Source: Actinopolyspora mzabensis (GTDB lineage: Bacteria; Actinomycetota; Actinomycetes; Mycobacteriales; Pseudonocardiaceae). From it: DNA of 64,000 nucleotides. The notes beneath the pieces are model-generated. The model searched no databases and was not told the origin of the DNA. It worked only from the letters and a program-made list of their open reading frames with translations. Within the stretch, counting starts at the first letter, position 1. Each line of letters starts with the position of its first letter. Both the position numbers and the translations under genes were made by a program. This document shows, in pieces, positions 43,386-52,577 of this stretch. The stretch spans positions 124,001-188,000 of the forward strand of contig NZ_FNFM01000011.1 in assembly GCF_900101095.1 (NCBI RefSeq). The letters run 5' to 3'.

Positions 43386-45500
43386 GTGGACGAACAGGCG
43401 CTTCGAGAAATGGCCGAGGAACACCTCCGCGCGCTGGCCGGACCGACGGCCACGCTGCGCGAGGACCAGTGGAGCGCCATCCGCGCCCTGGTGCTGGAGC
43501 GGCGTCGAGCCCTCGTGGTGCAGCGGACCGGTTGGGGCAAGTCGGCCGTCTACTTCGTGGCCACGGCCCTGCTGCGCGACCTGGGCGAAGGACCGACCGT
43601 CATCGTCTCCCCACTGCTGGCGCTGATGCGCAACCAGGTCGAGGCCGCAGCCGCGGCGGGTGTGCACGCCGCCACCATAAACTCGGCCAACCAGGAGGAG
43701 TGGGCCTCGATCGAGGAGGAAGTCGCCGTCGGCGATGTGGACGTACTGTTGGTCAGCCCGGAGCGACTGAACAACCCCGACTTCAGGGACAACGTACTGC
43801 CGGAACTCACCCGCAACACCGGGCTCGTGGTGGTCGACGAGGCCCACTGCATCTCCGACTGGGGGCACGACTTCCGACCCGACTACCGCAGACTGCGAAC
43901 CCTGCTGACCGAACTGCCCGAGGGGGTGCCGGTACTGGCCACGACCGCTACCGCCAACGACCGCGTGGTGCACGACGTCTCCGAGCAGCTCGGCGTCACC
44001 GAGGACTCGGCCTCCCCCAACCCCCCGCTGGTGTTGCGCGGCTCGCTGGACCGCGAGAGCCTCCGACTCGGCGTGGTTCCGCTGCACTCCACCCGGGAAC
44101 GCCTGGCGTGGCTGGCCGACAACCTCGAACGACTTCCCGGTTCCGGGATCATCTACACCCTGACGGTCTCCACCGCGGAGGAGGTCGCGGACTTCCTGAC
44201 GGACCGCGGTTTCACGGTCAGCTCCTACTCCGGCCGCACCGAGGCGAACGAGCGGGCCGCAGCGGAGTCGGCACTGCTGAACAACGAGGTCAAGGCACTG
44301 GTGGCTACCTCCGCGCTGGGTATGGGCTTCGACAAACCGGACCTCGGTTTCGTGCTACACCTGGGTGCCCCCGCCTCCCCCATCGCCTACTACCAGCAGA
44401 TCGGCCGCGCCGGACGCGGTGTCGAACGCGCCGAGGTGGTGCTGCTGCCCGGCGACGAGGACCGTCGGATCTGGGACTACTTCACTTCACTGACCTTCCC
44501 CGGCGAGGAGACCGTGCGCGCGGTACTGGCGACGCTGGAGAGCGCCGACAAGCCGCTTTCCACCGCCGCGCTGGAACCGCACGTGGAGTTGAGCAGGTCC
44601 CGGCTGGAGATGGTGCTCAAGGTGCTCGATGTGGACGGTGCGGTGCGGCGCGTGAAGGGCGGCTGGACCGCTACCGGCGTCGCGTGGTCCTACGAGAGCG
44701 AACGTTACGAACGGATCGCGCGGCAACGAGAGGTCGAACAGCAGTCGATGCTGGAGTACCAGCGAACCGCGAAGTGCCGCATGGAGTTCCTGCGTGCCGA
44801 GCTGGACGATCCGCACGCCGCACCGTGCGGGCGTTGCGACAACTGCACCGGAACGAGGTACTCCACCGAGGTGAGCCCGGACACCTCCGAGTCCGCCCGG
44901 CAGCGGCTGGAACGCGCCGGGATCACACTGAGCCCCCGCAAGATGTGGCCGAACGGGATGCGGGAGGTCGGGATCCCGGTCTCCGGCAAGATCCCGCCTG
45001 CCGAACAACACGAACCGGGACGTGCGCTCGGCAGGCTGAGCGACATCGGCTGGGGTGACAAGCTGCGCGAGCTGCTGCGTGCGGACGCTTCCGACCGCGA
45101 GGCACCGGAGGAACTGGTGCAGGCCTGTGTACGGGTTCTCGCCGAATGGAACTGGAAGGACCGGCCGGCGGGAGTCGTGGCCGTGGGCTCGTCCTCGCGG
45201 CCGACGCTGGTTTCCGGCTTGGCGGAGCGGATCGCCACCATCGGCAGGCTGCGGCTGCTCGGTCATGTGGCACCCGATCCGAGCCGGGCCCCACGAGGCA
45301 GTCACAACAGCGCACGGCGGTTGGCCGGGTTGTGGTCACGCTTCAGCCTGCCGGAGGAACTCCCCCTCACCGACCTCGACGGACCGGTGTTGCTGGTGGA
45401 CGACTACACCGACACGGGGTGGACCCTCACGGTGGTGGCCCGCATGCTGCGCAAGTCCGGGGCCTCCGGGGTGCTCCCCCTCACCCTCGCGAGCACTTGA
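43386..45500 (+). CDS. RecQ-family helicase fused to a phosphoribosyltransferase domain
   Basis: A 704-residue protein. The helicase core shows Walker A QRTGWGKSAVYF (about residue 45), the DExH box VVVDEAHCISDWGHDFRPDY, TATAN, VATSALGMGFDKPD and motif VI YYQQIGRAGRG. A zinc-binding CRMEFLRAEL...CGRCDNC segment follows at about residues 465-490. The last 120 residues form a PRTase-like domain with the PRPP-loop VLLVDDYTDTGWT. RecQ enzymes unwind recombination and repair intermediates; the role of the PRTase part is unknown. GTG 43386 is taken as start; ATG 43323 with GGAG upstream would add 21 residues. Confidence 0.9.
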   Translation: MDEQALREMAEEHLRALAGPTATLREDQWSAIRALVLERRRALVVQRTGWGKSAVYFVATALLRDLGEGPTVIVSPLLALMRNQVEAAAAAGVHAATINSANQEEWASIEEEVAVGDVDVLLVSPERLNNPDFRDNVLPELTRNTGLVVVDEAHCISDWGHDFRPDYRRLRTLLTELPEGVPVLATTATANDRVVHDVSEQLGVTEDSASPNPPLVLRGSLDRESLRLGVVPLHSTRERLAWLADNLERLPGSGIIYTLTVSTAEEVADFLTDRGFTVSSYSGRTEANERAAAESALLNNEVKALVATSALGMGFDKPDLGFVLHLGAPASPIAYYQQIGRAGRGVERAEVVLLPGDEDRRIWDYFTSLTFPGEETVRAVLATLESADKPLSTAALEPHVELSRSRLEMVLKVLDVDGAVRRVKGGWTATGVAWSYESERYERIARQREVEQQSMLEYQRTAKCRMEFLRAELDDPHAAPCGRCDNCTGTRYSTEVSPDTSESARQRLERAGITLSPRKMWPNGMREVGIPVSGKIPPAEQHEPGRALGRLSDIGWGDKLRELLRADASDREAPEELVQACVRVLAEWNWKDRPAGVVAVGSSSRPTLVSGLAERIATIGRLRLLGHVAPDPSRAPRGSHNSARRLAGLWSRFSLPEELPLTDLDGPVLLVDDYTDTGWTLTVVARMLRKSGASGVLPLTLAST

Positions 45501-45726
45501 GAATTCTCGGGACCGTTGTCGTGGGTGCTTCCGCGGTGGAACCTCCGACGGCGTCTCGCTGTGTTCCTGGGTCGGTCGCTCCGGCGCGGTGGTCGGGTAG
45601 CCGGTGCGACCCGCGTGGTCGCTTCTCGGCAGCGTTATCGGGGGCGTCAATTTCTCGCGAAATCGCCGGGCCACTTCGAGGCGAAGCGGAGCTCCCACCA
45701 CGTCCGCAAACCGAACTCCTACCCCC

Positions 45727-45849
45727 TACGCGGTCGGCACCGCCGCGGGTTCTCCGGTGCGGCTCTCGTGAGGAAGGCCCGACGTGGCGTAGGTGGCTAC
45801 TCGATGTCGGGCCTCACCGGAGCGAGAGCCGTGCGAGAGGTTCCGCCAC
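45727..45849 (-). repeat. structured intergenic repeat, copy E
   Basis: Same family as A, B, D and F: CGGCTCTCG / CGAGAGCCG outer arms, AGGCCCGAC / GTCGGGCCT inner arms, GTAG/CTAC apex. It lies between convergent recQ and proB. On the minus strand it begins 36 nt after the proB stop. The rest of the 385-bp spacer (45501-45885) has no gene but includes AATTTCTCGCGAAATC, close to the 16-bp palindrome seen elsewhere. Confidence 0.85.
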
Positions 45850-45885
45850 CCGGCCAACCGAGCAAAGCACCGTTCCGAGCGAAAC

Positions 45886-47022
45886 TCAGGTGAGGGGGGC
45901 CAGATCATCTGCGTGCACGACCTCACGCCGCTGTTCGAGCGGGAGCTCGTGACTGGAACGGCCGATCAGGCCGGGCAGTTCGGCAGCGTCGAAGCACACC
46001 ACGCCACGTGCCACCACCGAGCCGGACGGTCCGGCCAGTTCGACGACGTCGCCGCCCTCGAACGCCCCCTCGACCCCGGTGATACCCGCGGCCAGCAGGG
46101 AACGCCGTCGCCGCAGCACGGCGTCGACGGCTCCCTCGTCGAGGTGCAGCCTGCCCTGCGCTCCGGCGGCGTGGGCCAGCCAGAAACGTCGTGCGGACAA
46201 CCGCGGTCCGGTCGCCGCGAACACGGTGCCCACGTCGGCACTGCCGAGGGCATCGCCTGCCAGGTCCGCCGAGGTGAGCAGCACGGGTATACCGGCCGAA
46301 CAGGCCACCCGGGCGGCCTGCACCTTGGAGGCCATCCCGCCGGTTCCCACCCCGGAGGTTCCGCTCGTCCCGACGGTGATCCCTTCCAGATCGCGCGCTG
46401 CCGAGATCTCACGAACCGGACCGGCCGCACCGTCACGCGGGTCGCCGTCGTAGAGCGCGTCGACGTCGGAGAGCAGCACCAGGGCGTCGGCACCGACGAG
46501 GTGGGACACCAGCGCGGCCAGCCGGTCGTTGTCACCGAAGCGGATCTCGGCGGTGGCGACCGTGTCGTTCTCGTTGACCACCGGGACGGCGCCGAGGTTC
46601 AACAACCGGTGCAGCGTGCGGTGCGCGTTGCGGTAGTGCGCCCTGCGGACGACGTCGTCGGCGGTCAGCAGTACCTGTCCCACGGTGAGGCGGAACCTCG
46701 CGAACGAGGCGGCGTAGGCGTGTGCCAGCGCCTGCTGCCCCACGCTGGCGGCAGCCTGCTGGGTGGCCAGGTCCTTGGGCCGTTTCCCCAGTTCCAGCGG
46801 AGCGATCCCCGCCGCGATGGCTCCGGACGAGACGAGCACGAGCTGACTGCCCTTCGCCATCCGCGCGGCGAGGGTTTCCACCAGAGCCGTAAGACGGTTC
46901 TCGTCGAGACCGCCCTCGGCCGTCGTCAGCGAGGAGGAACCGATCTTGACCACGACCCGGTGCGCCGCCGAGATCGCGTTCCGGGTCGGAGATGACAGGG
47001 CGGCGAGTTCACCGGAACTCAT
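45886..47022 (-). CDS. proB: glutamate 5-kinase
   Basis: A 378-residue ProB. The amino-acid-kinase domain has [48 protein letters not shown] and [14 protein letters not shown]; the C-terminal PUA domain shows [20 protein letters not shown]. It phosphorylates glutamate in the first step of proline synthesis, relevant to osmoprotection. ATG at 47022 overlaps the obgE stop by ATGA, placing it in the rplU-rpmA-obgE-proB operon. Confidence 0.95.
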   Translation of the reverse strand: MSSGELAALSSPTRNAISAAHRVVVKIGSSSLTTAEGGLDENRLTALVETLAARMAKGSQLVLVSSGAIAAGIAPLELGKRPKDLATQQAAASVGQQALAHAYAASFARFRLTVGQVLLTADDVVRRAHYRNAHRTLHRLLNLGAVPVVNENDTVATAEIRFGDNDRLAALVSHLVGADALVLLSDVDALYDGDPRDGAAGPVREISAARDLEGITVGTSGTSGVGTGGMASKVQAARVACSAGIPVLLTSADLAGDALGSADVGTVFAATGPRLSARRFWLAHAAGAQGRLHLDEGAVDAVLRRRRSLLAAGITGVEGAFEGGDVVELAGPSGSVVARGVVCFDAAELPGLIGRSSHELPLEQRREVVHADDLAPLT

Positions 47023-48515
47023 AGCGAGTCGTCCTCGTCGTCGGAGCCCTCGCTCGTGTCGTACTCGGCCATGGGGTGCCCGGACTCGTCGGTGGTCCCG
47101 GTACGTCGGGCACGTTTGGCGGCCTTGCGCTGGTCGGCCGAGGTCCGGGGCGGCCCCCCGGCACGAGTGGCACGCACGGCCGCGTTGCCCTCCGGGGTGG
47201 TGGGTTCCCAGTCGAAGGTGACCGAGCCGATCGTGACCTGACTGCCGGGCTGGGCTCCCTGCCTGGCCAGTTCCTCCTCGACACCGAGTTTGGCCAGCCT
47301 GTCGGAGAGGTAGTCGACGGCCTCCTCGTTGTCGAAGCTGGTCTGCATCACCCACCGCTCGGGCTTGTCCCCCCGCACCACGTAGGCATCGGGTTCCTCG
47401 GGATCGGCTTCCACGGTGAAACCACCGCTGTCCACGGCCTTCGGCCGCACCGTCGGGCGGCTGGGCTCGGGAGCGGGCAGACTCGCCCGGAACCGCTCCA
47501 CCTCCTCGGCCAGGGCGAAGCGGAGTTCCCGGAGTCCGTCGTGGGTGGCGGTGGAGACCTCGAACACCGGCCAGCCGCGTTCGCGCACCTGCTCGTGAAC
47601 CAGATCGGCCATGGCGCGGCCGTCGGGGATGTCCATCTTGTTGAGCACGATCAGGCGCGGACGTTCGGCGAGGTCCACCGCGCCCTGTTCCTCGCTCAGG
47701 GCAGGGGTGTAGCGGTCCAGCTCGCTTTCCAGCGCGTCGATGTCGGAGAGCGGGTCCCGCTCGGGCTCGAAACTCGCGCAGTCGACCACGTGGACCAGCA
47801 CCGCGCATCGTTCGAGATGCCGCAGGAACTCCAGTCCGAGGCCACGTCCCTCGCTGGCGCCGGGAATGAGCCCGGGGACATCGGCGACGGTGAAGACCTT
47901 GTCGTCCGCGCTCACCACACCCAGGTTGGGGGTGAGCGTGGTGAACGGGTATTCGGCGATGCGGGGTTTGGCGGCGGAAAGCACCGACACCAGGGAGGAC
48001 TTACCGGCCGAGGGGAAACCCACCAGCCCCACGTCGGCGACGGACTTCAGCTCCAGCACCACGTCCTGCCGCTGTCCGGGCTCACCCAGCAACGCGAAAC
48101 CGGGAGCCTTCCGGGCCCTGGAAACGAGCGCGGCATTGCCCAGGCCACCGCGGCCGCCACTTGCGACCACGAACCTGGTGCCCTCCCCGACGAGGTCGGC
48201 CAGCACCTCCCCGTCGGGGGTGGAGACGACGGTTCCCTCCGGAACCGGCAGTTCCAGGTCCGCACCGGCAGCGCCGTTGCGCATACTGCCGCGGCCCTGG
48301 GTACCGCGGGTCGCGGTGAGGTGCGGGCGGTAGTGGAAGTCCAGCAGGGTGTGCACCCCGGAATCCACCACGAGCGTGACGTCACCGCCCTTGCCGCCGT
48401 TGCCGCCGTCCGGTCCCCCCAGCGGCTTGAACTTCTCCCGGTGGATCGAGGCGCAACCATTACCTCCGTCACCTGCGGCGACATGGATCGTCACGCGATC
48501 GACGAAGCGCGACAC
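47019..48515 (-). CDS. obgE: GTPase ObgE/CgtA
   Basis: A 498-residue Obg GTPase. The glycine-rich Obg fold is at residues 1-160 ([30 protein letters not shown]). The G domain follows with [28 protein letters not shown] and NKMDIP, then an OCT domain and an acidic tail ([11 protein letters not shown]). It is a ribosome-assembly and stress GTPase. GTG at 48515 with GGAGG upstream; the open frame extends further but is not conserved. A hairpin with 14-bp arms separates it from rpmA. Confidence 0.95.
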   Translation of the reverse strand: MSRFVDRVTIHVAAGDGGNGCASIHREKFKPLGGPDGGNGGKGGDVTLVVDSGVHTLLDFHYRPHLTATRGTQGRGSMRNGAAGADLELPVPEGTVVSTPDGEVLADLVGEGTRFVVASGGRGGLGNAALVSRARKAPGFALLGEPGQRQDVVLELKSVADVGLVGFPSAGKSSLVSVLSAAKPRIAEYPFTTLTPNLGVVSADDKVFTVADVPGLIPGASEGRGLGLEFLRHLERCAVLVHVVDCASFEPERDPLSDIDALESELDRYTPALSEEQGAVDLAERPRLIVLNKMDIPDGRAMADLVHEQVRERGWPVFEVSTATHDGLRELRFALAEEVERFRASLPAPEPSRPTVRPKAVDSGGFTVEADPEEPDAYVVRGDKPERWVMQTSFDNEEAVDYLSDRLAKLGVEEELARQGAQPGSQVTIGSVTFDWEPTTPEGNAAVRATRAGGPPRTSADQRKAAKRARRTGTTDESGHPMAEYDTSEGSDDEDDSL

Positions 48516-48544
48516 GAAAACCTCCAGGACCGGGGAGAAACCAA

Positions 48545-48587
48545 GCGAGGGGCGGGTCACGGTGCACGGACCGGACCCGCCCCTCGC
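48545..48587 (-). terminator. hairpin between rpmA and obgE
   Basis: GCGAGGGGCGGGTC (48545-48558) pairs with GACCCGCCCCTCGC (48574-48587), perfect 14-bp arms. On the minus strand it is followed by TTGGTTTCT. It probably acts as a partial terminator that lowers obgE-proB expression relative to the ribosomal genes. Confidence 0.65.
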
Positions 48588-48694
48588 GGAAAACAAGTGC
48601 GTGCCCGAAAGCGGATCGCCCTACCGGAGTCGATCACCTCGTGCGAGGGAGTTCCGGTACGGGAGCCCGCTCCGGGGCACGTCGCGAAGCCGGT

Positions 48695-48952
48695 TCAGGC
48701 CTCGCTCGGTACGACGTTGACAAACTTCCGGCCGCGCCTGCGCGCGAACTCCACCGAGCCGGACGAGAGTGCGAACAGCGTGTCGTCGCCGCCGCGCCCC
48801 ACGTTGCCGCCGGGGTGGAACTTGGTGCCGCGCTGCCGCACCAGGATCTCGCCTGCGTTTACCTTCTGGCCGCCGAAACGCTTCACTCCCAGGAACTTGG
48901 GATTCGAGTCACGGCCGTTCCGAGAGTTGGACGCGCCCTTCTTGGTTGACAT
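48695..48952 (-). CDS. rpmA: 50S ribosomal protein L27
   Basis: An 85-residue L27 beginning [20 protein letters not shown], with the conserved [14 protein letters not shown] and [14 protein letters not shown]. Its N-terminus reaches the peptidyl-transferase centre; no cleavable extension is visible. It lies 14 nt after rplU. Confidence 0.97.
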   Translation of the reverse strand: MSTKKGASNSRNGRDSNPKFLGVKRFGGQKVNAGEILVRQRGTKFHPGGNVGRGGDDTLFALSSGSVEFARRRGRKFVNVVPSEA

Positions 48953-48966
48953 GTATTCTCACGCCC

Positions 48967-49275
48967 TCACTTGGTGATGCCGGTGACCTCGACGCGGGTC
49001 AGCTTCTGCCGATGTCCCAGCCGCTTGTGATAGCCGGTCTTGTTCTTGAACTTGTGGATCCGGATCTTGGGACCCTTGGTCTGCTCGACCAGCTTGCCGG
49101 TCACCGAGACCTTCCGCAGCGCTTCGGCGTCGGCGGTGACTTCGGAGCCGTCGACGACCATCAGCGCCGGGAGGGTGACCTCGGAACCCTGCTCGCCCTC
49201 GAGCTTCTCAACCTCGACGACGTCCCCGACGGCCACCTTGTACTGTTTGCCGCCGGTCTTGACGATCGCGTACAT
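48967..49275 (-). CDS. rplU: 50S ribosomal protein L21
   Basis: A 102-residue L21: [20 protein letters not shown] at the start and [20 protein letters not shown] near the end. It heads the operon rplU-rpmA-obgE-proB. A long leader region lies upstream (49276-49504). Confidence 0.97.
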   Translation of the reverse strand: MYAIVKTGGKQYKVAVGDVVEVEKLEGEQGSEVTLPALMVVDGSEVTADAEALRKVSVTGKLVEQTKGPKIRIHKFKNKTGYHKRLGHRQKLTRVEVTGITK

Positions 49276-49504
49276 GAGTCGGAAGTCTCCTGCTGCTCGG
49301 TTTCGCTAGTTCACCAGTCTGCGACGGACGCCCTCCCCGGCTGTCCGGAGATCCCAGTACGCCGACCAGGCGGCGTCACAGGGGGTTCCCACCACAGCGA
49401 CGAAGCCGACCCTCCAGGGTGAGCCCCATCCGGATGAGCCCCGTCTCCTACAGGCGTGGAACCCCTGCCGCCCGTCCGGCGGCGAGAATTTCCCGCTTAT
49501 CATA
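49276..49504 (-). promoter_or_regulatory. rplU promoter and structured leader
   Basis: TATGAT at 49499-49504 (minus strand) is a good -10 element and would give a leader of about 215 nt. Within it, CAGGGGTTCC can pair with a distant GGAACCCC-CTG, and several GC-rich stems are possible. Ribosomal-protein autoregulation is a natural hypothesis. No gene fits in the 291-bp spacer. Confidence 0.45.
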
Positions 49505-49566
49505 CAGTCCGACATCCGGTGCCCCGCCGCAGGGGCCGAACCGTGCCGAGCCGGTGGAACAGTCGA

Positions 49567-50427
49567 TCATTCCAGGCTTATCTCCGCACCCGGTATGAAC
49601 AGTTTACCGCCGCTGAGCTCGGCGTTACGCACCACCGCGTCGCTGAACGTCAGCTCGGGCAGTTCCAGGAAGCCGAGGTCCACGTCGGGCAGCAGGAACG
49701 CCTCGGGCGACATTTCCACGGGAACCAGTGGATAGCCGACCACGTTGAGCGTGCCGGTCAGTTTTCGGGTGTAGAGCTCGATGGGCCCCTCGGTGACGCT
49801 CGACACCGACCCCGGGGCCGCCGCCACCCGAGCCACCTTTCCGTTGCCCAGGTCACCACGCTGCACGAGGTCACGGATCAGCAGCTCGTCGACGGTGAAG
49901 TGCATCGTGCGCACCTGCTCACCCGCGACCTCCCGCATGGCGAAACCTTGGTAGTGCACCCCGCGCAGCGTCAGGGAGCTCGCGGTCAGCGTCCAGCTGC
50001 GCCCCGGTCCCGGACGTACGTCCGGGGACTGTTCCGAGGCCAGCGGGAGCCGGGTCTCTCCCCTCTCGTGCGTGGGGGCCGTGGCACCGATGTCCGGGGA
50101 GTTCGATGGGGAGGAGCTCATCCCGCTCTCCGAGGGAGGTGCCTGCGATGCCGAGGGAACCGTGGCTTCCGAAGGCGCGGCCTCATCCGAAGTAGCGGTG
50201 GATTCCGGTCCGGCGGACGGTGACCCCGATTCGGTCGGGGCCACTTCCGACCGCGAGGGCTGCGGCTGTTGTGCCGCCACGAGCGCGGGCCGGCTGAGCC
50301 CGCCCGCACTTCCCAGCACCACCAGCCCGGCGAGCAGCGCGGCCACGGCGCCGAGACGGGGATGAGTGGGCACGAGTCCCGACACTCCTCCCGGACGACC
50401 CCGCCGGGTTCGCTGTTCCTCCCTCAC
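49567..50427 (-). CDS. hypothetical secreted or anchored protein in DUF6230/DUF6114 cassette
   Basis: A 286-residue protein. An N-terminal signal-like helix at about residues 26-45 (GAVAALLAGLVVLGSAGGLS) is followed by a Ser/Pro/Glu-rich low-complexity stretch of about 90 residues. The C-terminal domain (RSWTLTASSLTLRGVHYQGF, RTMHFTVDELLIRDLVQRGD) has a strand pattern similar to the DUF6230 protein upstream in the same cluster. GTG at 50427 overlaps the DUF6114 stop by GTGA, so it is translationally coupled. Function unknown; location at the cell surface is likely. Confidence 0.7.
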   Translation of the reverse strand: MREEQRTRRGRPGGVSGLVPTHPRLGAVAALLAGLVVLGSAGGLSRPALVAAQQPQPSRSEVAPTESGSPSAGPESTATSDEAAPSEATVPSASQAPPSESGMSSSPSNSPDIGATAPTHERGETRLPLASEQSPDVRPGPGRSWTLTASSLTLRGVHYQGFAMREVAGEQVRTMHFTVDELLIRDLVQRGDLGNGKVARVAAAPGSVSSVTEGPIELYTRKLTGTLNVVGYPLVPVEMSPEAFLLPDVDLGFLELPELTFSDAVVRNAELSGGKLFIPGAEISLE

Positions 50428-51005
50428 TTGTCTCCTTCGCCGATTCGCGTCGCCTCGGTGACCTCTACCGTCTCTCCCTCGTGTGTCCTCCCCCCGTCAC
50501 CCGTCCCGTTCGTCCGAGGGACCGGGGAGGGCTTGTACCCGGTGGGGCTCCGCCGGCCGTGCTCGGAAACTCCGGGGCGGTCGGCGGTGGTTTCCCGGGT
50601 TTCACGCCCCGGCGCGCGCCGGGGCGACCAGGCGATCGCGAGCGAGGAACCGATCACTCCCAGCGTCGTCCCGATCAGGAAGGAACCGAGATTGACGACC
50701 ACCAATGCCACCAGGGACAGCAACAGCGCCACGATGCCCGCGGACAACCGCCACTCGGGACGGATCCAGAACGAGAGCGCGCAGGCGATCATGACCACTC
50801 CGATCACCAGGGCGGAGATGCCGGCCGTCGTACGCAGTGACACCTCGATGTCGCCGAACTTCAACGAGGCGTAGGGCGGATACAACAGCAGCAGCGCCGC
50901 GAGCAGGGTGAACAGCCCACCCCAGAAGGGTCTCGTGCGACGCCAGCGCCGGAATCCGGCCAGTGTGGCCGGGACACCGCCACGGTTGCCGATGGTTCCT
51001 CTCAC
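50424..51005 (-). CDS. DUF6114 domain-containing membrane protein
   Basis: A 193-residue protein with four predicted helices in its first 130 residues (PFWGGLFTLLAALLLLYPPY, ISALVIGVVMIACALSFW, LSAGIVALLLSLVALVVV, LIGTTLGVIGSSLAIAW), then a charged cytoplasmic tail. RRTRPFWGG and the four-helix layout match DUF6114. GTG at 51005 with GGAGG upstream. It pairs with the DUF6230 gene 102 bp upstream, a recurrent actinobacterial arrangement of unknown function. Confidence 0.8.
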   Translation of the reverse strand: MRGTIGNRGGVPATLAGFRRWRRTRPFWGGLFTLLAALLLLYPPYASLKFGDIEVSLRTTAGISALVIGVVMIACALSFWIRPEWRLSAGIVALLLSLVALVVVNLGSFLIGTTLGVIGSSLAIAWSPRRAPGRETRETTADRPGVSEHGRRSPTGYKPSPVPRTNGTGDGGRTHEGETVEVTEATRIGEGDK

Positions 51006-51107
51006 CGTTGGTCCTCCCTCCCGGTGGGGCCGAGCCGTGGGCCGCTCCGCTCCTTCGACCGAGGCGGGGCCGCTCGCCGTGGAGTCGGGAGCGGTCCACC
51101 GCGGGAA

Positions 51108-51740
51108 TCAGAAGCAGGGGTGATGACCGGGTTTGGTCGTGATCTCGACATCTCGGAGATTGAGCGTGGAGGCGGTGGTCGACCACGCCTGTTGCCGCAG
51201 ACCGTCGATCCGCGCGCCGGTGGCCTGGATACCGAACGCGCCCGGCGAGCCGCCCACGCCCTCGGGGCCGAGGTCCAGCTGGGAGGCGTCCCTACCGATC
51301 TGCACGTTGTTGAGGGTGAGGTCGCCCTTGACCTTCTCCACGCCGAGCACGAGGCGCTGCGCCGCCATACCGCCGGGCGCCTCGATACGGACGGTGGCGT
51401 CACCGATCCCGGGCAGGTCCGGCACCACGAAGGACTGGCAGAAATTGCTCAGCTCGGCGTGCTTGAACGCGTTGACCAACACGGGGTGGTTCTTCTCGCC
51501 GGATCCCTTGTCGTAGGCGCCGAATTGGGCCACGCCCTCCGCCACCAATTCGTCGGCCGATGCCTTGTAGGTGACTCCCGACACGGCGAAGTTGGCGGCC
51601 ACCGCCCCCTTGGAAAGACCGGTCAGCATCAACGCGATCGCGGAAAAACTTCCGAGCAACATCAACGCGAAGACGCGCCATCGGGTACGCCCGTTGGGTG
51701 CATTGCCGTCATCGGTTCCGATCTCGCGATTCGCCGCCAT
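51108..51740 (-). CDS. DUF6230 family protein
   Basis: A 210-residue protein. One N-terminal transmembrane helix at about residues 25-45 (VFALMLLGSFSAIALMLTGL) is followed by an exported beta-rich domain: FAVSGVTYKASADELVAEGV, FKHAELSNFCQSFVVPDLP, and STLNLRDVEITTKPG. This matches DUF6230, sometimes labelled cholesterol esterase in databases without evidence. ATG at 51740 has GAGGTGA upstream. First gene of a three-gene cassette with DUF6114 and a related surface protein. Confidence 0.8.
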   Translation of the reverse strand: MAANREIGTDDGNAPNGRTRWRVFALMLLGSFSAIALMLTGLSKGAVAANFAVSGVTYKASADELVAEGVAQFGAYDKGSGEKNHPVLVNAFKHAELSNFCQSFVVPDLPGIGDATVRIEAPGGMAAQRLVLGVEKVKGDLTLNNVQIGRDASQLDLGPEGVGGSPGAFGIQATGARIDGLRQQAWSTTASTLNLRDVEITTKPGHHPCF

Positions 51741-52577
51741 GCATTCACCTCGGTGTGTGCGGTACTTGCTCGGACAGTCCCCACCGGAGTGGTGAGACAC
51801 AGAACACGGTGAGTGATCTGCATTACTCCTACCGAGGAGTAACCATAGACGGAAATCACAGCGAACGCCATACCGCGATCCTAAACACGAATGAGTTTCG
51901 TGAAGTTAGTCACTCTCTGCCACAATGCGTGTCCTCTTGCACCGGTAAAGCCGCCACCCCGAGACAGCGTTCGCATCACAAGAATCTCGCGCGAAAGAAT
52001 CAGACCGGAGCCGATCAAGCTGTTCGCAACCAACGCGATTGAGCGAGCACCGGTCGCGAAGCGGAAGAAATCGAACGAGGCTGTCCTCATCGCCGAAGCC
52101 TGCGGAGAAGTCGAAGCCGCGGCCCCGCCCGCATAACACGAAAACCGAAATCGGGCGGGACAACGAATATCGCCCGCCCGGGAACAGTTCTCGCCGAACC
52201 CCAGAAACCGTTTCCCACCCCGAAAAGAACGCCCCCAGCGGCGGTTCGAACGGGCGAATCGAGCTTTACCCGCGCTACACGAAATACCGGACTTGTCCGA
52301 AAACACCGGCTCGCCGGTGCTCCTCGGCGTGCCCGACCGCCGAAGAAAGCCCCCCAGTAGCCCGCCTCTCGGCCTGGCGTCGACGTCCACGGCAAAACGG
52401 GCACCCGAGGCAGGGCTCCCACCTCGCACCTACCGGGAAGGACTGACGTGGTACGACTGCCCACTCAAGATCGGCCCTGCCTCGGTGGGTGCGGGCGGGA
52501 GACCGTCCACCGGGTGTCCCGGCGAACCGGGACGACAACACTTCGCTACGACTCGCCACGAAGCGAGCGGGGCGATA
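51741..52577. other. gene-free region between rne and the DUF6230 cassette
   Basis: About 840 bp with no convincing gene; long frames here are Arg- and Gly-rich and lack binding sites. Two hairpins are visible: CGGGCGGG / CCCGCCCG at 52152-52180 and the rne terminator at 52516-52533. The stretch 51800-52130 is less GC-rich than average and probably holds the promoter of the DUF6230 operon. Confidence 0.55.
52516..52533 (-). terminator. UUCG-loop hairpin after rne
   Basis: On the minus strand GTCCCGG-TTCG-CCGGGAC: 7-bp stem closed by a stable TTCG tetraloop, about 45 nt after the rne stop. Confidence 0.55.

Noticed and set aside
47076-48977. 633-codon plus-strand open frame over obgE
   Set aside because: Shadow of obgE and rpmA; Gly/Arg/His-rich with no motif.
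51881-52429. 182-residue minus-strand frame between rne and DUF6230
   Set aside because: Composition is Arg/Ser/Gly-rich, no binding site, no family motif, and hairpins lie within it.
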